From: CAMBDS01 sp964355675 | GTDB taxonomy: Bacteria > Electryoneota > AABM5-125-24 > Hatepunaeales > Hatepunaeaceae | Direction: 5' to 3' | Length of the DNA: 64,000 nucleotides | Assembly: GCA_964355675.1 (NCBI GenBank) | Contig: CAYHEC010000008.1 | Span: forward strand, 1 to 64,000 | In this document: piece by piece, positions 25,490 to 34,026 of the stretch | How positions within the stretch are numbered: the stretch's first letter is position 1 | Layout of the letters: each line of letters begins with the position of its first letter | The notes under the pieces: model-generated | What the model saw: the letters and a program-made list of their open reading frames with translations, nothing else | Told to the model about the DNA's origin: nothing | The model's database searches: none | Position numbers and translations under genes: made by a program

Positions 25490-25572
25490 TTATAGCCCTC
25501 CGGGTGGGGAATCTTTGGGAAAATCCGGCACATATTGCCTTTTCCTTCCATTATTAAACCCGGACGGAGATT

Positions 25573-27651
25573 TTGAGCGACGATTTATACCCGGCAAATC
25601 CGTTTCTGGACAAGCTGACCAGCCGGGCAGACGTCTTTGTCAGTGTTGCCGTTATCGGCATTCTGGTTCTGATGATCTTCCCTGTACCGTCGATGTTACT
25701 CGATGTGTTACTGGCGCTTAACATCGCAATTTCGCTGGTCGTTTTGCTGATGGCGCTCTACACCGTCGAACCGCTTCAATTTTCGGTTTTTCCGGGAATG
25801 CTCCTTGTTCTGACGCTATTCCGTTTAAGCCTTAATGTTGCCTCGACACGGTTGATTCTGGCTGATGGTTATGCCGGTGAGGTTATTCAGTCTTTTGGTG
25901 GTTTTGTCGTCCGGGGCAACTATGTTGTCGGTCTGATTATTTTCATTATCCTTGTGGTTATCAACTTCGTCGTTATCACTAAAGGATCGGGGCGTATCGC
26001 CGAAGTCGCGGCACGGTTTACACTCGACGCTATGCCGGGCAAACAGATGGCTATCGACGCCGATATGAACAACGGCGTCATCGACGAAAAAGAGGCGCGC
26101 AGACGTCGTGAAAAGATTTCACGCGAGGCGGACTTCTATGGGGCGATGGATGGCGCGGCAAAGTTTGTGCGTGGAGACGCCGTTGCCGGGATATTGATAA
26201 CGATTGTCAATATCATCGGCGGTTTGATCATCGGCGTCGTCCAACGTGGGATGCCGCTCATGGAATCGCTTCAAGCCTACACCCTGCTCACCATCGGTGA
26301 TGGACTGGTAACTCAGATTCCGGCGTTGATTGTTTCGACCGGCGCTGGTATGTTGGTCTCAAGAGCGGCTTCGGAGTCTCATCTCGGAAAAGATCTGACG
26401 ACTCAGCTCCTTTTCAACCCCAAGGCAATCGCGATTGCTTCGGGTGTGTTATTGTTCTTTGCGCTGATGCCGGGGCTTCCGACAATACCGTTCCTCCTTC
26501 TTGCTGGGTCAACCGGCTATCTCGCCGTGATGACCAAGCGTGGCGCTAAGGAAGGCGTGCGACTTGCTTCAGTGTCGGCGAAGGTGGTCACCAAACCTGA
26601 AGAGAAGATCACTGACTATCTCCACGTCGATCCGTTGGAGTTAGAGATTGGATATTCATTGATTCCACTTGTCGATAAGGATCAGAATGGTGATTTAATC
26701 AATCGCATCGCCGTCATACGCAAACAACAAGCGTTGGAGATGGGAATAATTATCCCTCCGGTACGCATCCGCGACAATCTTCAGTTAAAGCCCAACGATT
26801 ATATTGTCAAGGTGCGCGGAAACGAGGTGGCTCGCGGCGATTTAAGACTCGGCAGTTACTTAGCGCTTAATCCCGGTACGGCAACGGGCAAGATAAAGGG
26901 AATAGCAACACGCGAACCGACCTATGGTCTGCCTGCGCTGTGGATTTCCGATAATGACCGCGATATGGCTGAAAATTATGGTTATACGGTTGTCGAACCA
27001 GCGGCGGTTCTAGCGACCCATCTGGTCGAGATTATCAACCGGAATGCCTATAAGATTCTCGCCCGTGAAGACGCTAAGAAGTTACTCGATAACCTCAAGA
27101 CGACATCACCATCAGTGGTCGATGACCTGATTTCGGGCGTTCTCTCCCTTGGGACGGTCCACAAGATATTGCAGAAGCTCTTAAAAGAGGGAATACCGAT
27201 TCGCGATTTGGCGGTAATCCTCGAGACGCTCGGAGATTGGGCACAGCACACGAAAGACCCCGACTTGTTGACCGAATATGTCCGCTATACTTTAGCGCCG
27301 ACCATTAACGAACGATTCGCCGAAGATGATGGGAAAATTTACGCAATAACGCTTGATCCCCAATTGGAAGCGGCTATCTCCGATGAGGTTCAGCGATCTC
27401 AAAGTCGTGGACTTGGAGGTTTGGCGCTAGCGCCCAAACTCATAAACGCGATCTATCGTCAAATGATAAAGGCCACCGATCAGTGCACCCAATCTGGCAG
27501 GAGGCCGATAGTGGTCTGTTCTCCGACAGTAAGAGCCTCCTTTCATCGTTTACTCGAGCCTGTAATGCCAAACGTAACCGTATTATCTTATGGTGAATTG
27601 TTGGTAAATACTCAGATCGAATCAATCGGTTCGGTAGGGATGGAAGGATGA
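25573..27651 (+). CDS. flhA: flagellar export gate protein FlhA
   Basis: The largest export-gate subunit, forming the nonameric ring that receives substrates. There are about seven to eight membrane segments in residues 20-310, and the FHIPEP signature region (RFTLDAMPGKQMAIDADMNN, GVIDEKEARRRREKISREAD) is canonical. The cytoplasmic domain (about 350-692) contains the REPTYGLPALWI and VIIPPVRIRDN-like segments. The 692 residues are normal. The start is TTG at 25573 after GGACGGAGA. Confidence 0.97.
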   Translation: MSDDLYPANPFLDKLTSRADVFVSVAVIGILVLMIFPVPSMLLDVLLALNIAISLVVLLMALYTVEPLQFSVFPGMLLVLTLFRLSLNVASTRLILADGYAGEVIQSFGGFVVRGNYVVGLIIFIILVVINFVVITKGSGRIAEVAARFTLDAMPGKQMAIDADMNNGVIDEKEARRRREKISREADFYGAMDGAAKFVRGDAVAGILITIVNIIGGLIIGVVQRGMPLMESLQAYTLLTIGDGLVTQIPALIVSTGAGMLVSRAASESHLGKDLTTQLLFNPKAIAIASGVLLFFALMPGLPTIPFLLLAGSTGYLAVMTKRGAKEGVRLASVSAKVVTKPEEKITDYLHVDPLELEIGYSLIPLVDKDQNGDLINRIAVIRKQQALEMGIIIPPVRIRDNLQLKPNDYIVKVRGNEVARGDLRLGSYLALNPGTATGKIKGIATREPTYGLPALWISDNDRDMAENYGYTVVEPAAVLATHLVEIINRNAYKILAREDAKKLLDNLKTTSPSVVDDLISGVLSLGTVHKILQKLLKEGIPIRDLAVILETLGDWAQHTKDPDLLTEYVRYTLAPTINERFAEDDGKIYAITLDPQLEAAISDEVQRSQSRGLGGLALAPKLINAIYRQMIKATDQCTQSGRRPIVVCSPTVRASFHRLLEPVMPNVTVLSYGELLVNTQIESIGSVGMEG

Positions 27652-27683
27652 TGGTCGATGGTCAATGGTCAACGATTTGTTCA

Positions 27684-27850
27684 GGCGGACGTCTTCGTCC
27701 GCTTTATTCGCGTAGGATAAGCGTCCCGCTTGTCAAGAGCGGACTTCAAGAGTTTGTTGAAGTATTCGATAGAATGCCGAGAATGTCCAGGCGGACGCCC
27801 TCGTCCGCCGAGCATTCAAGCACAAAACAAGCGCGGACGAGGGCGTCCGC
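27684..27850. repeat. GCGGACG-family palindromes (flhA/flhF intergenic)
   Basis: Three palindromes at 27684-27702 (GGCGGACG/TCGTCCGC), 27790-27809 (loop-free GGCGGACGCCCTCGTCCGCC-like) and 27833-27850 (GCGGACGAGGGCGTCCGC). Then 27881-27910 repeats, with one to two mismatches, the sequence at 24-53 at the very start of the window (TCAACGAACTCTAAAAGTCC...). The 299-base gap 27652-27950 contains nothing else I recognise. Confidence 0.85.
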
Positions 27851-27950
27851 GTGGACAAGTCGATACAAATTGAGAATATTTCAACGAACTCTAAAAGTCC
27901 GCCCTCCAAGAGAGCGTCACTATATTCGTCCCCTATAATAGCAGACTTCT

Positions 27951-29162
27951 TTGAACGTCCGTAAATTCATCGCTCCGACTATCGTCGAGGCGCTTGCCGA
28001 GATAAAAAAAGAGTTGGGTGACGATGCGGTCATCCTTCGCACCAAGACCGTCCGTAAGTCAGGGGTACTATCTTTCCTTGCCAAGGACTGCGTCGAAGTT
28101 ATGGCGGCGTCCCCAGATCGGAATCCTCCGGAAAGTTCAGCGGTAACTGAACAGGTCGCCGAGATTCGGCGCCGTTTAAAGGATAGACCGTCAGATTCTG
28201 GAGTTGGCGAGTTAAAGGATGAGTTAAGCGAGCTGAAGGGTCATTTGCGAGAGATTGCCGAGCATGTAAAATATGAACGCATGCCAACTCTTCCGCGTTT
28301 ACTTGCTGATAAATATAGAATATTGATCAATTCTGGTGTAGATGCTCATACGGTTGCGGAGATTACCGAGCAAATCAACCTCGCTCACAACAGCGTTGAG
28401 TTAGAAAATGAAGAGCTTATCCAGAAAGAACTGATCGGCCACCTTTCCCGAAGAATGAAGGTTCATCTGCCAGAGACCAAAAAGGGAGGCAGGGCCAAGG
28501 TAATCGCGCTGATCGGACCGACCGGAGTCGGAAAAACGACTACGCTGGCAAAACTCGCCACAAGTTACAGGTTTTGGGGCGGATTAGACATAGCAATTGT
28601 TTCGGCAGACACGTATCGCGTCGCGGCTTTGGAACAGATAAAAACATTTGCGGCGATTGCTGGATTGCCGATGGAACCAGTATATCAACCAGCGGCAATG
28701 CCGACGGCGCTGGGCAGGCATTACCACCGAGATGCTCTTTTTGTGGATACACCAGGCAGGTCTCAGTCAGACAGCCAAAAACTGGAAGAATTGTCGGCGT
28801 TTCTGGACGCCGCCGAGACTGACGAGAGGCTACTTTGTCTCTCGGTGAATACTCGAATCGAAGATCAATTTGATATAATTGAACGATATAGCAGGCTTAA
28901 TCCGACCGGTGTAATTTTCACTAAGTTGGATGACAGTCGTCACCCCGGAGGATTACTGACCGTCGCAGAACGTTCCCAAATCCCGCTCACTTACCTGACC
29001 TGCGGGCAAAATGTGCCAGACGACTTGGTTGCGGCCGATCCGTTCAGGCTCGCAAAACTTTTTCTAAGTCCAAGTGTATTTGGTCAGCAGTTGCTTGAGC
29101 GATTTGAATCTTGGATCGCATCGGATGAAATACGAGCACGTGGAGACCGTGATGGTAGATGA
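27951..29162 (+). CDS. flhF: flagellar SRP-like GTPase FlhF
   Basis: A signal-recognition-particle-type GTPase that controls flagellar number and placement with FlhG. The N-terminal signature VRKFIAPTIVEALAEIKKEL is present, the P-loop GPTGVGKT is at residues 189-196, and FVDTPGRSQSD replaces the more common DTAGRS Walker-B-type motif. The TKLDD guanine-specificity motif is present (FTKLDDSRHPGG). The start is TTG at 27951. The 3' end overlaps flhG by 11 bases. Confidence 0.95.
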   Translation: MNVRKFIAPTIVEALAEIKKELGDDAVILRTKTVRKSGVLSFLAKDCVEVMAASPDRNPPESSAVTEQVAEIRRRLKDRPSDSGVGELKDELSELKGHLREIAEHVKYERMPTLPRLLADKYRILINSGVDAHTVAEITEQINLAHNSVELENEELIQKELIGHLSRRMKVHLPETKKGGRAKVIALIGPTGVGKTTTLAKLATSYRFWGGLDIAIVSADTYRVAALEQIKTFAAIAGLPMEPVYQPAAMPTALGRHYHRDALFVDTPGRSQSDSQKLEELSAFLDAAETDERLLCLSVNTRIEDQFDIIERYSRLNPTGVIFTKLDDSRHPGGLLTVAERSQIPLTYLTCGQNVPDDLVAADPFRLAKLFLSPSVFGQQLLERFESWIASDEIRARGDRDGR

Positions 29163-30039
29163 TCAAATAAAGAATCTACGGATACAACGTGAAACTGAGC
29201 GTCGAGTCGGGCTGTTACGCCCTCTTGACGAGCCGAGAGGCGGACTTCGAATTACGATTACGAGTGGAAAGGGCGGGGTCGGCAAATCTAATTTTGCGCT
29301 CAATACGGCTATTGCCATGGCTGGCTTTGGCAAAAAGGTTCTTCTTGTCGATGCCGATACCAACCTTGCTAATCTCGATTTGCTACTGGGCATTACACCG
29401 AAGTACAATCTTGCCGATGTTGTGACGGGTAACAAAACGATGAAAGAAATTGTTGTTCCGGGTCCAGGCGGAATAGACATTCTTCCCGGCGCTTCAGGTG
29501 ATATATTTATGCTTGGTCTCGATGAGCAGGTTGAGTACAGACTACTCGACAGCTTTGCGGAATTGGAAGAGAACCACGACGTCATAATAATCGATACGGG
29601 CGCTGGTCTTTCGCGTCAGATCATTTCCTACGCAGTTTCATCGGACGATGTAGTAATCGTTACGAGTCAGGAGCCGACTTCGCGTGCTGACGCTTACGCG
29701 ATGATAAAAATCATTTCGCAGCACCGTCCTACTTTGCCGATACACCTTCTTGTGAATATGGTTCGCTCTGCCGATGAGGCGATGGATGTCTATGATGGAT
29801 TAAATCTGGTAGTCCAAACATTTTTGAAATTTTCTGTCAAATACCTTGGATATATTCCCTTTGACCCCAATGTGATGGCGTCGGTAGCAACCCAGAAACC
29901 ATTAATGATCGAACATCCACGCTCGTCAGCTTCCGTTGCGATCCGTATGACATCCCATAAGCTCTTAAGGGGAATAAATGCGCCGGTGGTGGAGGAGAAG
30001 CCTTCATTACTATCTCGCATGTTCCAGTCAAAGGAGTAA
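29152..30039 (+). CDS. flhG: flagellar number regulator FlhG (MinD-like ATPase)
   Basis: ParA/MinD ATPase that activates FlhF GTP hydrolysis and restrains flagellar number. The deviant Walker A KGGVGKSN is near residues 40-47; NLANLDLLLGI and IDTGAGLSRQIISY follow as in MinD. Upstream GTG (29074) and ATG (29125) codons are in frame, but ATG 29152 is favoured by GGAG at 29142-29145 and normal length (295 residues). It follows flhF as in most polar flagellates. Confidence 0.95.
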   Translation: MVDDQIKNLRIQRETERRVGLLRPLDEPRGGLRITITSGKGGVGKSNFALNTAIAMAGFGKKVLLVDADTNLANLDLLLGITPKYNLADVVTGNKTMKEIVVPGPGGIDILPGASGDIFMLGLDEQVEYRLLDSFAELEENHDVIIIDTGAGLSRQIISYAVSSDDVVIVTSQEPTSRADAYAMIKIISQHRPTLPIHLLVNMVRSADEAMDVYDGLNLVVQTFLKFSVKYLGYIPFDPNVMASVATQKPLMIEHPRSSASVAIRMTSHKLLRGINAPVVEEKPSLLSRMFQSKE

Positions 30040-30040
30040 G

Positions 30041-30301
30041 ATGAAAGCTAAAGACAAAAAGGATGGTTTTCTCGGACTTAGCAGGCAGGCGTCGATGATA
30101 CTCGCCTGTGGGACGTCTATCTGGTGTCTAATTTCCGGGGTTTCGTTACTGGAATCACTGTTCCGGTCAGCGGTAGTTTATTTGACCATGGTGATTATCT
30201 CGTACGTGATCTCAAACATGATTGCCCGAATTATTAACGAATCGGAGACCTTGGAGTTTATCGAAACACCATCCGACGCAAAAAATGATAATCCGCGATG
30301 A
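30041..30301 (+). CDS. small membrane protein between flhG and fliA
   Basis: An 86-residue protein with two hydrophobic segments (about residues 18-36, ASMILACGTSIWCLISGVS; and 42-62, SAVVYLTMVIISYVISNMIA) and charged ends. AAGGAG stands directly upstream of the ATG, one base after the flhG stop, and its end overlaps fliA by four bases (ATGA). No family recognised. The tight coupling argues for a real gene that may serve flagellar placement or sigma-factor control. Confidence 0.75.
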   Translation: MKAKDKKDGFLGLSRQASMILACGTSIWCLISGVSLLESLFRSAVVYLTMVIISYVISNMIARIINESETLEFIETPSDAKNDNPR

Positions 30302-31077
30302 TCACCCTATCTTTACCAGAATCAGAAATACAACTTGTCTGGGAAAGATATGCGGAACTCAGAGAAGAGCAACTACGTGAAAAATTGCTACTTCACTATC
30401 TTCCTCTGGTAAAAGTTGTCGCTGGCAGAATGAAGGTTGGAATGCCCGGCTCAGTAGAGTATGATGATCTCGTCAGCACCGGTTTAATAGGACTCATCAA
30501 TTCCATTGAGAATTTTGCTCCGGAGCGTGGCTTTAAATTTGAGACATACGCCGTTCCGCGTATTCGGGGCGCCATACTGGATGGCTTACGAGACGTCGAT
30601 TGGGCGCCAAGATCTGTTCGCCAAAAAGGCAGGCGACTCGAGCAAGCCATTGAGAAACTGACCGTTGGATTGGGAAGACTACCTCACGATCAGGAGATAG
30701 CCGCCGAGCTTGGTTTGGAAGGAGATGATTATAACCATTTCATGGAGCAAGCAGGCGCCGCACCGGTAATATCTTTGGATGTGCGAGCCTCTGATCGGGA
30801 CGAAGAAGATGGCGGAGCGCTTCACGAAGTAGTTGCTGACCCATCCAGCATTAATCCTCTGACTGAACTTGAACAGAAAGACGCAAGGGAAATAGCAAAA
30901 CGGCTGATTGCGCAACTCAGTGAGCAGGAAAGAGCAGTTGTGGCATTATATTATTACGAGGAATTGACCTTCAAAGAGATTGGGCAAGTGCTGAGTGTCA
31001 GCGAGTCGCGGATATGCCAAATTCATACGAGAATTTTAGCGACGCTTCGTTCAAGAATGAAGCGCGCGACGGATTAG
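30298..31077 (+). CDS. fliA: RNA polymerase sigma factor for flagellar operons (sigma-28)
   Basis: Sigma factor for late flagellar and motility genes. It has region 2 (LVKVVAGRMKVGMPGSVEYD to KFETYAVPRIRGAILDGLRD), region 3 and region 4 (LSEQERAVVALYYYEELTFK with VLSVSESRICQIHTRILATL), all typical of FliA. The 259 residues are normal. No flgM anti-sigma gene is visible nearby and I could not find a convincing sigma-28 promoter in the window. Confidence 0.96.
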   Translation: MITLSLPESEIQLVWERYAELREEQLREKLLLHYLPLVKVVAGRMKVGMPGSVEYDDLVSTGLIGLINSIENFAPERGFKFETYAVPRIRGAILDGLRDVDWAPRSVRQKGRRLEQAIEKLTVGLGRLPHDQEIAAELGLEGDDYNHFMEQAGAAPVISLDVRASDRDEEDGGALHEVVADPSSINPLTELEQKDAREIAKRLIAQLSEQERAVVALYYYEELTFKEIGQVLSVSESRICQIHTRILATLRSRMKRATD

Positions 31078-31104
31078 TTTTTCAGATAATCCAGAATGGC
31101 GCTT

Positions 31105-31206
31105 GGATGGCGGAATTAATTCCGCCATCCATGAGTCATTAACGGCGCTTGGATTGCGGGATTAATCCCGCCCTCCATGAGTCATTGTCACATGGTGAGG
31201 ACACCC
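31105..31206. repeat. two homologous palindromes plus a GGTGAGGACACC unit downstream of fliA
   Basis: GGATGGCGGAATTAATTCCG... (31105-31130, a perfect 26-base palindrome) and GGATTGCGGGATTAATCCCG... (31151-31176) share flanks GGCGCTT before and ATGAGTCATT after. The flank is thus duplicated while the core differs. A third unit related to GCAGGGTG follows near 31193-31213. It could act as a terminator or attenuator after fliA. Confidence 0.8.
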
Positions 31207-31268
31207 TACGGCAGTCCACCCTCAAAGCGATTTTGATTAGTTATTTCATGTCCTAAAGTGAGGTCCCT

Positions 31269-31478
31269 ATGGACCGCATTATTACTCCCAAACCGATCCA
31301 GCAACCGGGTTTGATTACTCCTCGGGCTCCTCATTTCAGCGAAGAGGAGCGGAAACGCCATCAAGAGGAGCGCCGACATCATGAAGAGGAAGAAAAGCCG
31401 GAAGACTCTGCCCACTATGACGTTTCACTGCCCGATGAAGACAATCCCATCGGCACAAAGATAGATATACAAATTTAA
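31269..31478 (+). CDS. small charged hypothetical protein upstream of HDOD gene
   Basis: A 69-residue protein with a strongly charged centre (FSEEERKRHQEERRHHEEEE, residues 23-42) that would form a helix. The C-terminal tail, IGTKIDIQI, resembles that of the small protein at 1098-1292. The ATG at 31269 has GTGAGG upstream; the next gene begins 18 bases later. It is not recognised. Position within a flagellar regulatory segment and the shared tail suggest a flagellum-related accessory role. Confidence 0.6.
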   Translation: MDRIITPKPIQQPGLITPRAPHFSEEERKRHQEERRHHEEEEKPEDSAHYDVSLPDEDNPIGTKIDIQI

Positions 31479-31496
31479 TTCCATGTAGGAGGTCAT

Positions 31497-32387
31497 TTGG
31501 AAGGCGCTGACCATCTGGAGCGCATGCGACACATCGCTCAACGGGTCAACAGCATCCCAACACTACCGGTTGTAATGACTAAGGTCATCGAAATGGTCGA
31601 TGATCCGAAAACAACCGCTGGACAGCTCGCTGATTTTATCAGCCGTGATCAGGCTCTTTCAATGAAGATTCTGAAACTTGCGAACTCGGCATTTTACGGA
31701 TTTCCACAAAAGATCGGAACGATTAATCTTGCCATCGTTGTGCTGGGGTTCGAATCAGTGAAAGATCTTGGGCTTTCGGCGGCGGTCGTGGAGACATTTC
31801 ATACTGATCAATTAGGGCACGATATCGACATCAATAAATTCTGGGTTCATTCGATAGCTGTTGCCGCGGGGTGTAAGATTCTTGCCCGCGACACGAATAC
31901 CAGCATTTCAGGTGAGATATTTATAGCCGGTTTATTGCATGATATTGGGAAACTCGTGTTGCTACGCTATCTCGCGGAGGAATTTCGAGAAGCCAACGCA
32001 GTTGCAAAGAAAAAGAAGCAAGAGTTGTATAAGGCTGAACTTGACGTCCTTGGATTCTGCCATGCTGATCTTGGCGGTTGGTTAGCCGAGCAATGGAGCC
32101 TCCCATTCCATCAATCGAACGCGATCTATTATCATCATTATCCGTGGCTTTCTTTCCGCGAACCTAATCTGGCGATGCTTGTGAATTTTGCCAATGTGTT
32201 GGCTCATAAGGCTGGTCATGATACCGATCTTGGGAGTGGGACTCCTCCTGAACTCCATCCAAAAGTAATTTCTTACTTGAATTTGAAGTGTTCTGAGAAC
32301 GATGAGGTCGATTGGCGATACTATCTCGACGCACTCATCGAAGAGATGCACCGGGCTTCGGGTTTTTTATCACTGTTAAAGTCGTAA
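31497..32387 (+). CDS. HDOD-domain signalling protein
   Basis: A 296-residue protein whose first ~200 residues form an HDOD domain (SIPTLPVVMTKVIEMVDDPK; ISRDQALSMKILKLANSAFY; INLAIVVLGFESVKDLGLSA). A partly HD-like part follows (FIAGLLHDIGKLVLLRYLAE). HDOD proteins bind regulatory partners or nucleotides in two-component and flagellar control and are often found near fliA. The start is TTG at 31497 with AGGAGG eight bases upstream. Its stop overlaps the next ATG by one base (TAATG). Confidence 0.9.
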   Translation: MEGADHLERMRHIAQRVNSIPTLPVVMTKVIEMVDDPKTTAGQLADFISRDQALSMKILKLANSAFYGFPQKIGTINLAIVVLGFESVKDLGLSAAVVETFHTDQLGHDIDINKFWVHSIAVAAGCKILARDTNTSISGEIFIAGLLHDIGKLVLLRYLAEEFREANAVAKKKKQELYKAELDVLGFCHADLGGWLAEQWSLPFHQSNAIYYHHYPWLSFREPNLAMLVNFANVLAHKAGHDTDLGSGTPPELHPKVISYLNLKCSENDEVDWRYYLDALIEEMHRASGFLSLLKS

Positions 32388-33769
32388 TGAATCGATTTAT
32401 TCAAAACCAGATAAAGTATAAGCTATTGTTTTTAGTGACAATAGTGCTTTTGCCTAAGATGACGCTTTCGACGACTATTGTTAAGGTCGATCGCGCTATC
32501 CATGACGGTTTTGAATTGCTGATTATTCACTGCGACTCGCTTCCGGAATTTGCTCTTGAATATGACCGTGTCGAGGGTATAGCAGAACTTCGTCTGAAAC
32601 ACGGTAATATCGCTCGTAGAGCGGCGCAGACGTTGACAAAATTAGCCGTTGGACCGACAATTCGTGGGGCAACGGTAGATATGGCTCGCGGAAAGATTCG
32701 GTTTCGAACTCCCAAAGCTGTCACTATACGCGATTATTTGATTTCTGGTCCAGCCGCTCTGATCCTTGATTTCGGCAAGGCCGAGATAGAGAACGTCCCT
32801 CTCCCCTTCGAACTTGATCGTGATGCATATCTTAAATTGGGAAGTCGTGCCGAGCGTGGTGGGCGGTGGGAATTAGCGCTTAAATATGTCGAGCATGTCC
32901 GAGGCTGGGAAGGCAGTGACGTTGCCTTGACGCATCGCGCAGGGGTTATCGAACAGCGTCTTGGGAGGTGGGATCAAGCACTCGAAACACTCGCTGAAAG
33001 CGCGAGATTTGCTGAATTTGCCGCAGACGCACATGCTCGAAGAACGATGATTTATCTCGCTAAGGGTGATACAGCGGCGATGGGAACTGAATGGGCAGGC
33101 TATTTTCATGCAGATCAAAAGAAAATCAAGCCACTGCCGGAAGTCACCGAAACTATCGTCGATACAGTTCCACTTGAGACCAAAGAATTGTCGACACCCG
33201 CTGAAAAGCCGGTACAGAAGCCCGCGTTTAAATTGCCGCAAATTCTTAGTGCCGGGGGCGGAAACTCAATCGATTATCTATATTACGGCTGGGGATTTCT
33301 GGCAGTCGGCTTCCTCTCTCTGATCGGCTTGCTCCTTAGCGCCAGAAGAAGTTCTTCGCACAAAGGAAATTACGGCACAATCGACATCACTGTCCCCCTG
33401 ACGACTTCCGAAGAAAGTAACGCAACACCTGCAGAACCGTTGCGAACGCTTGCCGAGAGGCAACCTCGAGTCGATTCTCAGGCACAAGTCACCTACCCTG
33501 ATCTGCGTTTTCAGCCCCGGCAACCGCACTTAGGAGAGTACTCACCTTCCCAGCCAGGCGCTCCAGAAATAACGTTTTCTGCTCCCTCTCAATCGAGACA
33601 GTCACCATCAAAACCTGATCGAGTTCCTGTTGATGAGATCGTCTCGATGGCAGAGAGCGGTAGATCAGAGAGAGAAATTGCTCACCAATTGATGGTAGGG
33701 CGAGATGAAGTAGCGATGGTTTTGAATCTCTCCAGATTAGCCAGAAGAAGCTCCCCCCCACCGCAATGA
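32387..33769 (+). CDS. membrane protein with beta-rich N-terminus, TPR region and C-terminal helix-turn-helix
   Basis: A 460-residue protein starting at the ATG that overlaps the HDOD stop. It has an N-terminal signal/anchor (LLFLVTIVLLPKMTLSTT), an AMIN-like beta-rich domain (about residues 28-130), TPR-type helices (about 145-225; RGGRWELALKYVEHV, LGRWDQALETLAESARF), a membrane segment (about 305-325) and a long linker. The short C-terminal HTH-like module VDEIVSMAESGRSEREIAHQ with EVAMVLNLSRLARR resembles the end of DUF2802-type flagellar-cluster proteins. Role unknown; context says motility control. Confidence 0.7.
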   Translation: MNRFIQNQIKYKLLFLVTIVLLPKMTLSTTIVKVDRAIHDGFELLIIHCDSLPEFALEYDRVEGIAELRLKHGNIARRAAQTLTKLAVGPTIRGATVDMARGKIRFRTPKAVTIRDYLISGPAALILDFGKAEIENVPLPFELDRDAYLKLGSRAERGGRWELALKYVEHVRGWEGSDVALTHRAGVIEQRLGRWDQALETLAESARFAEFAADAHARRTMIYLAKGDTAAMGTEWAGYFHADQKKIKPLPEVTETIVDTVPLETKELSTPAEKPVQKPAFKLPQILSAGGGNSIDYLYYGWGFLAVGFLSLIGLLLSARRSSSHKGNYGTIDITVPLTTSEESNATPAEPLRTLAERQPRVDSQAQVTYPDLRFQPRQPHLGEYSPSQPGAPEITFSAPSQSRQSPSKPDRVPVDEIVSMAESGRSEREIAHQLMVGRDEVAMVLNLSRLARRSSPPPQ

Positions 33770-33788
33770 AGTCGCTCGCATACCTGCG

Positions 33789-33974
33789 AAAGAGTCTGTC
33801 CGAGAATACGAGAAAGTGTGTCGCAGGGTGTCCTCACCCTGCGATAAATAGTTGTAAATTAGTATCTTTGCCGCAGGGTGTCCTCACCCTGCGATAAATA
33901 GTTGTAAATTAGCATCTTTGCCGCAGGGTGAAGACACCCCGCGGCAAGAAATCCACATTCTCAGACAGACTTTT
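33789..33974. repeat. composite element: terminal inverted repeats around three GCAGGGTG palindromes
   Basis: Outer arms AGTCTGTCCGAGAAT (within 33789-33807) and ATTCTCAGACAGACT (33957-33971) are complementary with one mismatch. They enclose three units with GCAGGGTG/CACCCTGC-type arms (from 33821, 33871 and 33921) separated by a near-identical spacer containing ATAAATAGTTGTAAATTAG. The element lies between convergent genes and could also serve as a terminator. Confidence 0.85.
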
Positions 33975-34026
33975 TAGCTGGTATGAGATGTGTGCGTTAC
34001 GCGTAGTTTGTCAAGCAAATACTATG

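Noticed and set aside
29074..29151. Longer FlhG with a GTG start at 29074
   Set aside because: The extra 26 residues are encoded inside flhF and there is a better start at 29152 with GGAG upstream.
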